NCBI GenBank assembly: GCA_945957225.1 | Contig: CAMFKK010000055.1 | Span: forward strand, 1 to 9,824 | Reading direction: 5' to 3' | Origin: an uncultured Sphingobacteriia bacterium | Lineage (GTDB): Bacteria > Bacteroidota > Bacteroidia > Chitinophagales > Chitinophagaceae | DNA: 9,824 nt | Shown here: in pieces, positions 1 through 7,003 of the stretch | How the letters are laid out: each line of letters opens with the position of its first letter | How positions within the stretch are numbered: position 1 is the first letter of the stretch | Notes under the pieces: generated by a model | Seen by the model: only the letters and a program-made list of their open reading frames with translations | Databases searched by the model: none | Told to the model about the DNA's origin: nothing | Made by a program: the position numbers and the translations under genes

Positions 1-1286
1 CCAATGACTTTATGCGGTGTTTTTACCCTTACCGATCCATGATCTGTAGCCAAGACTAATTTCAATTTTCGATCCGCAATTTTTTTCAAAGCCTGGTTTA
101 AGGGACTATGTTCAAACCAACTACGGGTAATACTTCTATAACTCACTTCATCACTGGCCAACTCCTTCAATACCTCCATTTCTGTTCTTGCATGTGAGAG
201 CATGTCTACAAAATTGTAGACAATCACATTGATATCGTTCTGCAACAGATTATGAATATTGTTGACCAATTGTTGCCCGTCTTGGTGATTGACAATCTTG
301 TGGTAGCTAAATTTTAAATGTTCTTTTTTTAATCGCTTTAGCTGGGCCTTAAAAAAGTCTTCTTCGTGTAAATTTTTTCCGCCCTCTTCTTCGTCATTTT
401 TCCATAGCCCCGGAAAGTTCTTTTCAATTTCCAAAGGCATCATGCCGGCAAATATGGCATTCCTACAATACTGTGTAGCAGTGGGCAAAATACTATAGAA
501 AGATTCCTCTTCTTGTATGCGAAAATTTTCTGCAAATATGGGTTCAATGGCTTTCCATTGATCAAAGCGCAGATTGTCTATGAGTATGAAAAACAGTGGG
601 GTTCCGGGCTCAGCATGGGGCAATACCTTGAACTGAAACAAGTGATGACTCATGATGGGCGCATCCGCAGATTTGGGGTTGACCCAAGAGGCATAGTTCT
701 TAGCAATAAATTTAAAGAATGCTGTGTTGGCTTCTTGTTTTTGGGTATTAAATACTTCTTGCATTTCTGGACTATCACTCTTCTCCATTTCCAATTCCCA
801 GTGTACTAGACGTTTGTAAATTTCCATCCATTCCTGGTGATTGGGATTATCACTCAAGGCCATGAATAATTCCCTAAAGTTTTGCTGATAGGATGTGGTG
901 GTTTTCTCTGCTACCAGTCTTTTATTGTCTATCAATTTTTTTAAACTCAATAAGACTTGATTGGGGTTGACAGGCTTGATTAAATAGTCACTGATCTGAC
1001 TTCCAATGGCTTCATCCATCAGGTTCTCAGTTTCATTTTTGGTGATCAGAACAATGGGCAACTGTCTATTAATAGCTTTGATTCGAGTAAGGGTTTCTAA
1101 ACCAGTAATCCCTGGCATAGATTCATCCATAAGCACCACGTCTACATAATTAGATTTTACATATTCCAGCGCGTCAAAACCATTGGTCATGGTCACTACC
1201 TCATATCCCTTATGTTCTAAAAACATCTTTTGAGACTGTAGACTTTCTATCTCATCATCAACCCAGAGTATCTTTGCAACCGGCAT
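1..1286 (-). CDS. porX: PorX-type response regulator with PglZ phosphatase-like domain, 3' end missing
   Basis: Two-component response regulator of the type IX secretion system (T9SS). In characterised Bacteroidota, PorX works with the sensor PorY and controls T9SS expression. Translated from the ATG at 1286, the window holds 428 codons; family members are about 515-520 aa, so roughly 90 C-terminal residues lie off the left edge. An N-terminal receiver domain (about 1-120) has the acidic pair D10-D11, the likely phosphoacceptor D54 in LMDESMPG, switch T82 and K104 before P105. A helical linker follows, then a PglZ / alkaline-phosphatase-superfamily domain. Its likely metal and catalytic residues are D237 and D242 (DNLRFD), nucleophile-like T271 in PTATQY, D361 and H365 (DMLSH), and D415-H416 (TDHGS). 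All active-site residues expected in this part are present, so it looks intact apart from the edge. The start is fixed because the next Met (M21) would remove the acidic pocket. Divergent from the lipid A cluster. Confidence 0.93.
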   Translation of the reverse strand, partial: MPVAKILWVDDEIESLQSQKMFLEHKGYEVVTMTNGFDALEYVKSNYVDVVLMDESMPGITGLETLTRIKAINRQLPIVLITKNETENLMDEAIGSQISDYLIKPVNPNQVLLSLKKLIDNKRLVAEKTTTSYQQNFRELFMALSDNPNHQEWMEIYKRLVHWELEMEKSDSPEMQEVFNTQKQEANTAFFKFIAKNYASWVNPKSADAPIMSHHLFQFKVLPHAEPGTPLFFILIDNLRFDQWKAIEPIFAENFRIQEEESFYSILPTATQYCRNAIFAGMMPLEIEKNFPGLWKNDEEEGGKNLHEEDFFKAQLKRLKKEHLKFSYHKIVNHQDGQQLVNNIHNLLQNDINVIVYNFVDMLSHARTEMEVLKELASDEVSYRSITRSWFEHSPLNQALKKIADRKLKLVLATDHGSVRVKTPHKVI

Positions 1287-1290
1287 ATTC

Positions 1291-1321
1291 CAAAAGTATT
1301 GAGTAAAATAATTTTATTAAA
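1291..1321 (-). promoter_or_regulatory. Candidate porX promoter (TTTA-N19-TACTTTTG), possibly leaderless
   Basis: On the minus strand, TACTTTTG (1298 to 1291) matches the Bacteroidota -7 element TAnnTTTG exactly. TTTA (1321 to 1318) lies 19 nt upstream and has one mismatch to the -33 TTTG. Only four bases separate the -7 box from the porX ATG, so transcription would start at or next to the start codon. Inferred from motif and spacing only. Confidence 0.45.
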
Positions 1322-1344
1322 GGCCCCTAAAACTATTTGAATCT

Positions 1345-1373
1345 TTTGATTAGTCAGGGTATTTGTACTTTTG
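1345..1373 (+). promoter_or_regulatory. Candidate promoter of the HD-lpxD-lpxC/fabZ operon (TTTG-N17-TACTTTTG)
   Basis: TTTG at 1345-1348 and TACTTTTG at 1366-1373 match both elements of the Bacteroidota vegetative promoter, with a 17-nt spacer. The expected transcription start is near 1378, giving a leader of about 36 nt before the ATG at 1414. It is the only full match on the plus strand between porX and the HD gene. Confidence 0.5.
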
Positions 1374-1413
1374 CAGACTGCCCAAGCAGTTGATTTAACA
1401 ATTCGGCAACAGC

Positions 1414-2628
1414 ATGAACCAGATAAAAAGAAAAATCATCAATGATCCTGTCTATGGTTTTATTACCATTGACCATCCATTGATTTTTGACATATTGGCC
1501 CACCCCTATTACCAACGCTTGCGCAGGATCCACCAAATGGCCATGGCGCAATTGGTCTATCCCGGTGCCGTGCATACCCGTTTGCACCATTCTTTGGGTG
1601 CCTATCATCTAATGTGCAATGCGGTTACAGAACTTAGGGCAAAGGGGGTAGAAATTACAGACGCAGAAGCGGTTGCTGTAAAAGCTGCCATATTGTTACA
1701 CGATATTGGTCATGGTCCTTATTCCCATGCCTTAGAACAGGTCTTGGTTTTGGGTACCCATCATGAAGCACTGTCCATTCGCATCATGGAAGAAATGAAT
1801 CAGGGTATGAATGGCGCACTGGACCTAGCTATTCAGATTTTTACCAATAAATATCCCAAACCTTTTTTACACCAAATGATCAGTGGTCAATTAGATATGG
1901 ACCGCATGGATTATCTAAGCCGTGATAGTTTTTATTCTGGTGTAAGTGAGGGCGTGATTGGCTATGACCGTATTTTAAAAATGTTGGTGGTTCACCATGG
2001 TCAGTTAATGGTGGAAGAAAAAGGAATCTATAGTGTAGAGAAGTTTTTGGTGGCACGCAGACAAATGTATTGGCAGGTTTACTTGCACAAAACGGTCTTG
2101 GCAGCTGAGAAAATGTTGGTGAAAATTATTGAGCGCGTGAGAGAAATTTATCAAGCAAATGACCTTGCCTTACAAACCCAAACAGCACTTGACTTTTTTT
2201 TAGGCAGTTTTAAAGGGGTGATGGATCATGACGCTTTAGAACAATTTTGCTCATTGGATGACCATGATGTGATGCACGCCATCAAACACTGGAGTAAACA
2301 CCAAGACCGCGTACTTTCTTTGCTTTGCAAGCGCTTTCTCAATAGACAATTGTACAAATCCAGAATTCAATCAGAAGATTTTGAACCCTTATTTCTAAAA
2401 GAAAAACAAGACGGAGCGGCCGATAAATTTGGCATTAACCCCTTAGACGCACATTATCTTTGTTTTACTGGAGAAGCGTCTAATACCATGTACCAAACCT
2501 TGGACGAGCGCATCAATATCCTCTTTAAAGACGGCATGGTGAAAGACATCTCAAAGATTGACAATGCATTAATACAGCAAAACCTTTCTGCTCCTGTCAA
2601 AAAATTTTACATTTGTATGTTGTCCTGA
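1414..2628 (+). CDS. HD-domain phosphohydrolase (dNTPase/SAMHD1-like, COG1078-type)
   Basis: 404-aa cytoplasmic metal-dependent phosphohydrolase of the HD superfamily. The HD signature is complete: H59 in RLHHSLG, H96-D97 in LLHDIGH, and D163 in the block QLDMDRMDYLSRD. Further residues align with the nucleotide-contacting positions of SAMHD1: H100 and H105 in HGPYSH, R164, Y167 and D171. This supports a dNTP or related nucleotide triphosphohydrolase fold, but the true substrate of this bacterial subfamily is not shown by the sequence. It is the first gene of the plus-strand run, 29 nt ahead of lpxD and behind a good promoter, so it is probably cotranscribed with the lipid A genes. Length is normal for the family. 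The start codon follows an A-rich stretch with no Shine-Dalgarno site, as is usual in Bacteroidota. Confidence 0.9.
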   Translation: MNQIKRKIINDPVYGFITIDHPLIFDILAHPYYQRLRRIHQMAMAQLVYPGAVHTRLHHSLGAYHLMCNAVTELRAKGVEITDAEAVAVKAAILLHDIGHGPYSHALEQVLVLGTHHEALSIRIMEEMNQGMNGALDLAIQIFTNKYPKPFLHQMISGQLDMDRMDYLSRDSFYSGVSEGVIGYDRILKMLVVHHGQLMVEEKGIYSVEKFLVARRQMYWQVYLHKTVLAAEKMLVKIIERVREIYQANDLALQTQTALDFFLGSFKGVMDHDALEQFCSLDDHDVMHAIKHWSKHQDRVLSLLCKRFLNRQLYKSRIQSEDFEPLFLKEKQDGAADKFGINPLDAHYLCFTGEASNTMYQTLDERINILFKDGMVKDISKIDNALIQQNLSAPVKKFYICMLS

Positions 2629-2657
2629 TTTAGGCAGCCCACTTTCAATAAAAGCCC

Positions 2658-3725
2658 ATGACATTTACCGCAGCGCAAATTGCTTTAATGATACAAGGAA
2701 AGGTAGAGGGCAATCCCGCAGCTGCCGTTAATGCATTTGGTAAAATTGAGGAAGCAAATGAGGGCGAATTGTCCTTTTTGTCTAACCCCAAATACGAGGA
2801 ATACTTATATCAGACCAAGGCTTCAGTGATTATCTGTAATGAATCCCTGGAGCTCAAACAACCTACATCGGCCACCTTGATTAGAGTGGCAGATGCCTAT
2901 TCTGCCTTTGCCATCCTGCTGTCTAAATACCAAGAAATCATGACCCAGCAATTGGTTGGGATACAGCAACCTAGTTTTATATCGCCCAGCGCAAAACTGG
3001 GAGATCAGGTTTTTGTGGCTGCTTTTTGTCATATTGGTGAAAACGTGGTACTAGGTAAAGGGGTCAAACTCTATCCAGGTGTGGTCATTGGCAATGGTAC
3101 CAAGATTGGTGACAATGTGATCCTGCACGCGGGCGTAAAAATTTACCATGATTGCCTTATTGGCAATAGGGTTATCATACATAGTAATACTGTAGTTGGC
3201 GGAGACGGTTTTGGTTTTGCGCCGCAGGGCGATGGTTCCTATCATAAGATTCCCCAAATTGGCAATGTGATAATTGAGGACGATGTAGAAATTGGGAGTA
3301 ATGCCGCTATTGACAGGGCTACCATGGGTTCAACCATTATTAGAAAAGGCACCAAACTAGATAACCTAATTCAGGTGGCGCACAATGTTGAGATTGGAAG
3401 CAATACCGTTATTGCAGCACAAGCAGGTATTAGTGGCAGCGCCAAAGTGGGAAATGGGGTAATGATTGGGGGGCAAGTAGGTACGGCTGGGCATATTGTC
3501 ATTGCCGATGGCAGTAAAATTGCTGGTCAAACAGGCGTAACCAAGAGCATTAAAGTTCCCAACAAAACCCATAATGGCACCCCAGCCATGGAATTCACGC
3601 ATTCCTTGAGAATTCAGGCTCATACCAGGAATCTTCCTGAAATAGAAAAAAGGCTCAAGGAATTGGAAAAAACAGTTGCAGCTTTGCTTCAACAGCAAGA
3701 CCAGAGCGGCTTAAAAGGCAATTAA
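2658..3725 (+). CDS. lpxD: UDP-3-O-(3-hydroxyacyl)glucosamine N-acyltransferase LpxD
   Basis: Third enzyme of the Raetz lipid A pathway; it transfers a 3-hydroxyacyl chain from acyl-ACP to the 2-amine of UDP-3-O-acyl-glucosamine in the cytoplasm. The 355 aa comprise an N-terminal uridine-binding domain (about 1-105), a left-handed beta-helix of hexapeptide repeats (about 108-300, many [IV]G-type turns), and a charged C-terminal helix (about 325-348, EIEKRLKELEKTVAAL). The LpxD hallmark GGDGFGFAP lies at 181-189. The likely catalytic base is H242 in QVAHNVEIG, equivalent to E. coli H239. Length and domains are complete. It begins 29 nt after the HD gene and ends 62 nt before the lpxC-fabZ fusion, in the order usual for Bacteroidota. 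No separate promoter is evident. Confidence 0.96.
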   Translation: MTFTAAQIALMIQGKVEGNPAAAVNAFGKIEEANEGELSFLSNPKYEEYLYQTKASVIICNESLELKQPTSATLIRVADAYSAFAILLSKYQEIMTQQLVGIQQPSFISPSAKLGDQVFVAAFCHIGENVVLGKGVKLYPGVVIGNGTKIGDNVILHAGVKIYHDCLIGNRVIIHSNTVVGGDGFGFAPQGDGSYHKIPQIGNVIIEDDVEIGSNAAIDRATMGSTIIRKGTKLDNLIQVAHNVEIGSNTVIAAQAGISGSAKVGNGVMIGGQVGTAGHIVIADGSKIAGQTGVTKSIKVPNKTHNGTPAMEFTHSLRIQAHTRNLPEIEKRLKELEKTVAALLQQQDQSGLKGN

Positions 3726-3787
3726 TCCATTATCCGTATTTTTACAAGCCAGATTTAGATAAATACTATCAATAACCTATTCAATAT

Positions 3788-5194
3788 ATGGACATCAATT
3801 TTAACCCTGACAAACAACATACCCTCAACAGTTCCATTAGCATTAGTGGTACTGGTTTGCATACAGGTGTGTTGGTAGACATGACCCTTAAACCAGCCAA
3901 TCCTGGATTTGGGATTCAATTTCAAAGAATTGACATGCCCAACCAACCCATTATCAAAGCTGACTGTGATTTGGTTACAGATACCAGCCGTGGTACCACC
4001 CTTCAAGTGGGAGACGCCAAAGTAAGTACGGTTGAACATGTATTGGCCGCACTAGTAGGTATGGGGGTAGACAATGTATTGATTGAGTTAAATGGTCCTG
4101 AAATTCCCATCATGGACGGAAGCTCCATGCCCTTTATTGAATTGATTGAAGAAACGGGTGTCTTGGAGCAAGAAGCGGCCAAAGCCTGGTACAGTATTGA
4201 CGAGAATATTTATCATTATGACGAGGAAAAGCGTGTAGAAATGGTAGCCCTTCCTGCCATGGATTATCAAATTACCACGCTGATTGATTTTAATAGCCCA
4301 GTCTTGGGTACCCAACACGCTGGTTTAAAAACCATTCGTGAATTCAAATCTGAAATTGCGCCCTGTAGAACTTTCTGTTTCTTGCATGAACTAGAAGCTT
4401 TATTGGATCATGACCTGATCAAGGGTGGTGATATCAATAATGCCATTGTGGTAGTAGACAAACCCGTTACCGATGCAGAAATGACCCGTTTGGCCAAAGT
4501 GTTCAAGCGCGAGAAAATTGAGGTAAAAAGCGAGGGTTATTTAAATAACCTAGAACTCCGTTTCCCCAATGAACCTGCTAGACACAAGCTATTAGACGTG
4601 GTTGGTGACTTGGCCCTGATTGGTTATCCAATAAAAGCTAGGATCATTGCCAATAGACCAGGACATAGTACCAATGTTGATTTTGCTAAAAAAATCAAGC
4701 AATATATTAAACGTAACAAACACGTGAAGAATGTGCCGGTTTATGACCCCACAATACCACCTGTTTATACCTTAGAAAAAATAGAAAAGACCCTTCCTCA
4801 TAGACATCCTTTCTTATTTGTAGACAAGATTATTGAACTAACTGATACTTATATTGTTGGCGTTAAGAATGTCACTTTTAGTGAATATTTTTTCCAAGGA
4901 CATTTTCCGGGAAATCCGGTAATGCCTGGGGTTTTACAGATTGAAGCCTTGGCTCAAACCGGTGGCATCCTCTGTATTAACTCCATGCCAGAAGGAAATT
5001 ATGATACCTATTTTCTGAAAATTGACAATTGTAAATTCAAGCAGAAAGTGGTACCAGGTGATACCATGCTCCTGAAAATGGAGTTGATTTCACCCATCCG
5101 TAGGGGCATTTGTGAAATGAGGGGAACGGTATATGTGGGTGGCAAAGTAGCTACCGAGGCAGACCTAGTTGCACAGGTAGTAAAAAGAACTTAA
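3788..5194 (+). CDS. lpxC/fabZ: Bifunctional LpxC deacetylase / FabZ 3-hydroxyacyl-ACP dehydratase fusion
   Basis: 468-aa fusion joining the committed lipid A step (Zn-dependent deacetylation of UDP-3-O-acyl-GlcNAc) to the dehydratase of fatty acid elongation; both draw on 3-hydroxyacyl-ACP. The LpxC part (about 8-310) has SISGTGLHTG at 17-26, E83-H84 in VEHVLAAL (general base and Zn ligand), H266 and D270 in HKLLDVVGD, and H293 in RPGHSTN, so all Zn ligands are present. A short linker near 312-328 leads to FabZ (about 329-468), with LPHRHPFLFVD, catalytic H372 in HFPGNP and E386 in QIEALAQ, 14 residues apart as in E. coli FabZ. The fusion is well known in Bacteroidota. Both active sites look functional and no frameshift is visible at the junction. 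Confidence 0.96.
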   Translation: MDINFNPDKQHTLNSSISISGTGLHTGVLVDMTLKPANPGFGIQFQRIDMPNQPIIKADCDLVTDTSRGTTLQVGDAKVSTVEHVLAALVGMGVDNVLIELNGPEIPIMDGSSMPFIELIEETGVLEQEAAKAWYSIDENIYHYDEEKRVEMVALPAMDYQITTLIDFNSPVLGTQHAGLKTIREFKSEIAPCRTFCFLHELEALLDHDLIKGGDINNAIVVVDKPVTDAEMTRLAKVFKREKIEVKSEGYLNNLELRFPNEPARHKLLDVVGDLALIGYPIKARIIANRPGHSTNVDFAKKIKQYIKRNKHVKNVPVYDPTIPPVYTLEKIEKTLPHRHPFLFVDKIIELTDTYIVGVKNVTFSEYFFQGHFPGNPVMPGVLQIEALAQTGGILCINSMPEGNYDTYFLKIDNCKFKQKVVPGDTMLLKMELISPIRRGICEMRGTVYVGGKVATEADLVAQVVKRT

Positions 5195-5218
5195 ATCTTA
5201 AAAAAAAGCCAATAACCT

Positions 5219-5226
5219 TATTTTTG
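5219..5226 (+). promoter_or_regulatory. Candidate -7 box (TATTTTTG) ahead of lpxA
   Basis: TATTTTTG fits TAnnTTTG exactly and lies in the 115-nt gap between the lpxC-fabZ stop and the ATG at 5310. No TTTG is found 17-23 nt upstream, so this is at best a partial promoter. If used, transcription would start near 5231 and lpxA could be expressed apart from the genes upstream. Confidence 0.3.
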
Positions 5227-5243
5227 TGATAAGAGGAGCAACT

Positions 5244-5267
5244 TTGGCATCTTTTTTATACTCATAG
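5244..5267 (+). CDS. Possible 7-codon leader ORF upstream of lpxA
   Basis: A TTG at 5244 opens a seven-codon frame (MASFLYS) that stops at TAG 5265-5267. AGGAG at 5234-5238 lies five bases upstream, which is ideal Shine-Dalgarno spacing and rare in this window. The frame ends on the left arm of the 5266-5284 hairpin and is in phase with lpxA. Such a short frame can easily arise by chance, and Bacteroidota rely little on Shine-Dalgarno sites. It is listed only because of its position. Confidence 0.15.
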   Translation: MASFLYS

Positions 5268-5284
5268 TGCATTATGAATGCACT
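5266..5284 (+). repeat. Perfect 8-bp inverted repeat with ATG in its 3-nt loop
   Basis: AGTGCATT (5266-5273) is the exact reverse complement of AATGCACT (5277-5284). The three loop bases 5274-5276 are ATG, the upstream candidate start of lpxA. In RNA a U-G pair (5265/5285) would extend the stem to nine pairs. There is no T-tract after it, so it is not an intrinsic terminator. It could be an RNA hairpin controlling translation or a palindromic protein-binding site. Confidence 0.6.
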
Positions 5285-5309
5285 GATCAACGCAAAACCA
5301 ACTGATAGG

Positions 5310-6107
5310 ATGACACATCCCTACACTTACATAGACCCAAACGCAAGGATAGCACCTAACGTAAAGATCGACCCTTTTACTGTTATCCATGGCGATGTTA
5401 GGATAGGTGAAGGAACCTGGATTGGTTCTAATGTAACCATCATGGATGGAACCCGAATTGGTAAGAACTGCCGCATTTTTCCTGGTGCAGTATTGGGTGC
5501 TATTCCTCAAGATCTAAAATTTAGTGGAGAAAAAACAACCATTGAAGTTGGTGACAATACAACCATCCGTGAATTTGTAACCATTAACCGTGGTACCGAA
5601 GACAGGGGTAAGACTACCGTTGGAAATAACTGTTTGATCATGGCTTATAGCCATTTGGCTCACGATTGTATCATTGGAAATAATTGCATTTTAAGTAATA
5701 GCGTTCAAGTAGCAGGTCACGTGACAATGGGTGATTATGCAGTAGTTGGAGGCGTAAGTGCCGTTCATCAATTTGTACAGATTGGCCAACATGCTTTTGT
5801 GGCGGGTGGTTCCTTGGTTAGCAAAGACGTTCCTCCTTATATTAAAGCGGTTCGTAACCCATTGAGTTATGGTGGCGTTAATAGTGTTGGTTTAAAAAGA
5901 AGGGGATTCCCATTACAACAGATCAACCATATTCTGGACGTTTATAGAACCATCTATAACAAGGGATTCAATACCTCTCAAGCCTTGGAATATATTGAAG
6001 AAGAACTACCAGCAACTGATGAAAGGGACGAAATTGTCACATTTATTCGTGAAAGTGGCAGGGGTATTATCAAACGTTTTACCAAGGGCGCTATTGACGA
6101 AGACTAG
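5310..6107 (+). CDS. lpxA: Acyl-ACP--UDP-N-acetylglucosamine O-acyltransferase LpxA
   Basis: First enzyme of lipid A synthesis; it moves a 3-hydroxyacyl chain from ACP to the 3-OH of UDP-GlcNAc. From the ATG at 5310 the protein is 265 aa (E. coli 262) and begins MTHPYTYIDP, which fits the family N-terminus. A longer frame from ATG 5274 adds 12 residues (MNALINAKPTDR) that look unlike the family and would start inside a hairpin loop, so 5310 is preferred; an automatic caller may choose 5274. Hexapeptide repeats form the beta-helix to about residue 180. Catalytic H118 lies in SHLAHDC (E. coli H125), and AVHQF at 151-155 and GLKRRGF at 194-200 are further signatures. G166 aligns with the E. coli acyl-chain ruler position G173; chain length cannot be inferred safely. 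A C-terminal helical domain follows. The stop overlaps that of the opposing glycosyltransferase gene. Confidence 0.95.
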   Translation: MTHPYTYIDPNARIAPNVKIDPFTVIHGDVRIGEGTWIGSNVTIMDGTRIGKNCRIFPGAVLGAIPQDLKFSGEKTTIEVGDNTTIREFVTINRGTEDRGKTTVGNNCLIMAYSHLAHDCIIGNNCILSNSVQVAGHVTMGDYAVVGGVSAVHQFVQIGQHAFVAGGSLVSKDVPPYIKAVRNPLSYGGVNSVGLKRRGFPLQQINHILDVYRTIYNKGFNTSQALEYIEEELPATDERDEIVTFIRESGRGIIKRFTKGAIDED

Positions 6108-6877
6108 TATTTTCCAAATAGATAGTCAAAATTGAATTTTAGGTGCCGATAAACCTCGCGCATCAGGCTAATGAGTGGATTACCACTTTCTCTCCAGAGA
6201 TTCCTTTTCATGGTGCTAGGTTCTGCAGAACTGTTTTCTTGGTCTAATAAAGACTTGAAGGATCTGTAGAACATGCCCTTTCCTTTTTTCTGCAAAAAAG
6301 ACATCATCATACTATATTCCGTAACGTCTCCTTTTACACCTTCTCTATACCTTCCAAACTTTTCTAAAAAATTAGACCTTCTCAAATGTGGATGGTCACT
6401 ATAGTAATAGAATTTTTTATAGCCCAGTTTCCAAAAACCAAAGAGCATTTCTGAGAAACCGTATTTATAGTCTTTTAAATATGGATAGTTGAAATAGGCA
6501 TAGAACCTGACCATATCTATATCTGGTCTTTCTTGCATGATTTCTAAAGCATGCGCTAAATGCGTTGCAAAATCTGCAGCTGGTACAAAGTCTTCTTGGA
6601 TATACAGCGTTAATCCTGTTTTAACGGCTTCCTGTCCTTTGTTGAGGTTATTACCCAATCCCTTATTTACAGGACCAGTAACCAATTCAAAAGGATGCTG
6701 CTCTTGTAAACTTTTTAGATATGTTTGGTGTTCAGGCTTACTGCAATCATCGCTCACCACAATGGCATCAAAATGTATTTTCAATTGTTCAAAAGACAAT
6801 AGCAGTCTTTCCAAAGATCTACTCCTGTTATAATGGGTAATCATCAATGTAACATCCTTGAAATGACTGTTCTCCAT
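6104..6877 (-). CDS. Family-2-like (GT-A) glycosyltransferase
   Basis: 257-aa predicted cytoplasmic glycosyltransferase with a GT-A fold. Visible motifs are the N-terminal strand LMITHYNRS (11-19), VVSDDCS (40-46) with the nucleotide-sugar-binding acidic pair D43-D44, NKGLGNNLNKG (71-81), and IQEDF (93-97), whose E95-D96 takes the place of the DXD metal motif. The C-terminal half is rich in aromatic and basic residues (FGFWKLGYKKFYYYSD near 146-161) and may bind acceptor or membrane; no transmembrane helix is evident. Donor and acceptor are unknown. It lies between lipid A synthesis and an ABC ATPase, so a role in LPS or other surface sugars is plausible but only inferred from context. It is transcribed against lpxA, and the two genes overlap by the four bases CTAG. 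The start at 6877 is the first ATG and keeps the full first strand. Confidence 0.82.
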   Translation of the reverse strand: MENSHFKDVTLMITHYNRSRSLERLLLSFEQLKIHFDAIVVSDDCSKPEHQTYLKSLQEQHPFELVTGPVNKGLGNNLNKGQEAVKTGLTLYIQEDFVPAADFATHLAHALEIMQERPDIDMVRFYAYFNYPYLKDYKYGFSEMLFGFWKLGYKKFYYYSDHPHLRRSNFLEKFGRYREGVKGDVTEYSMMMSFLQKKGKGMFYRSFKSLLDQENSSAEPSTMKRNLWRESGNPLISLMREVYRHLKFNFDYLFGKY

Positions 6878-6914
6878 GCTTTTAGGTTGGCCTTTTATGG
6901 GTCTATTTGTTAGC

Positions 6915-6944
6915 TAAAGTTAAGGTATCTATGGCTATGGCAAA
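6915..6944 (-). promoter_or_regulatory. Candidate glycosyltransferase promoter (TTTG-N18-TAACTTTA)
   Basis: On the minus strand, TTTG (6944 to 6941) and TAACTTTA (6922 to 6915) are separated by 18 nt. The second has one mismatch (last base) to TAnnTTTG. Transcription would start near 6910, leaving a leader of about 33 nt before the ATG at 6877. Confidence 0.42.
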
Positions 6945-7003
6945 TTACCCTTTCCCGATTTGATAATTTTTTTTGCCGCTTTTCTTTGCTTACTTTGCCC
7001 AAC

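Noticed and set aside
513..809. 98-codon plus-strand frame inside porX
   Set aside because: Antisense shadow of the PglZ region of porX. The minus-strand product has all family motifs, whereas this frame has none.
5274..5309. Upstream ATG giving LpxA 12 extra residues
   Set aside because: The extension does not resemble LpxA N-termini and its ATG is the loop of an 8-bp hairpin. Kept as an alternative, not as the call.
6986..7003. TTG start six codons upstream of the ABC ATPase ATG
   Set aside because: The added residues (MLTLPN) overlap the candidate -7 box, and an ATG follows directly. The longer start is less likely.
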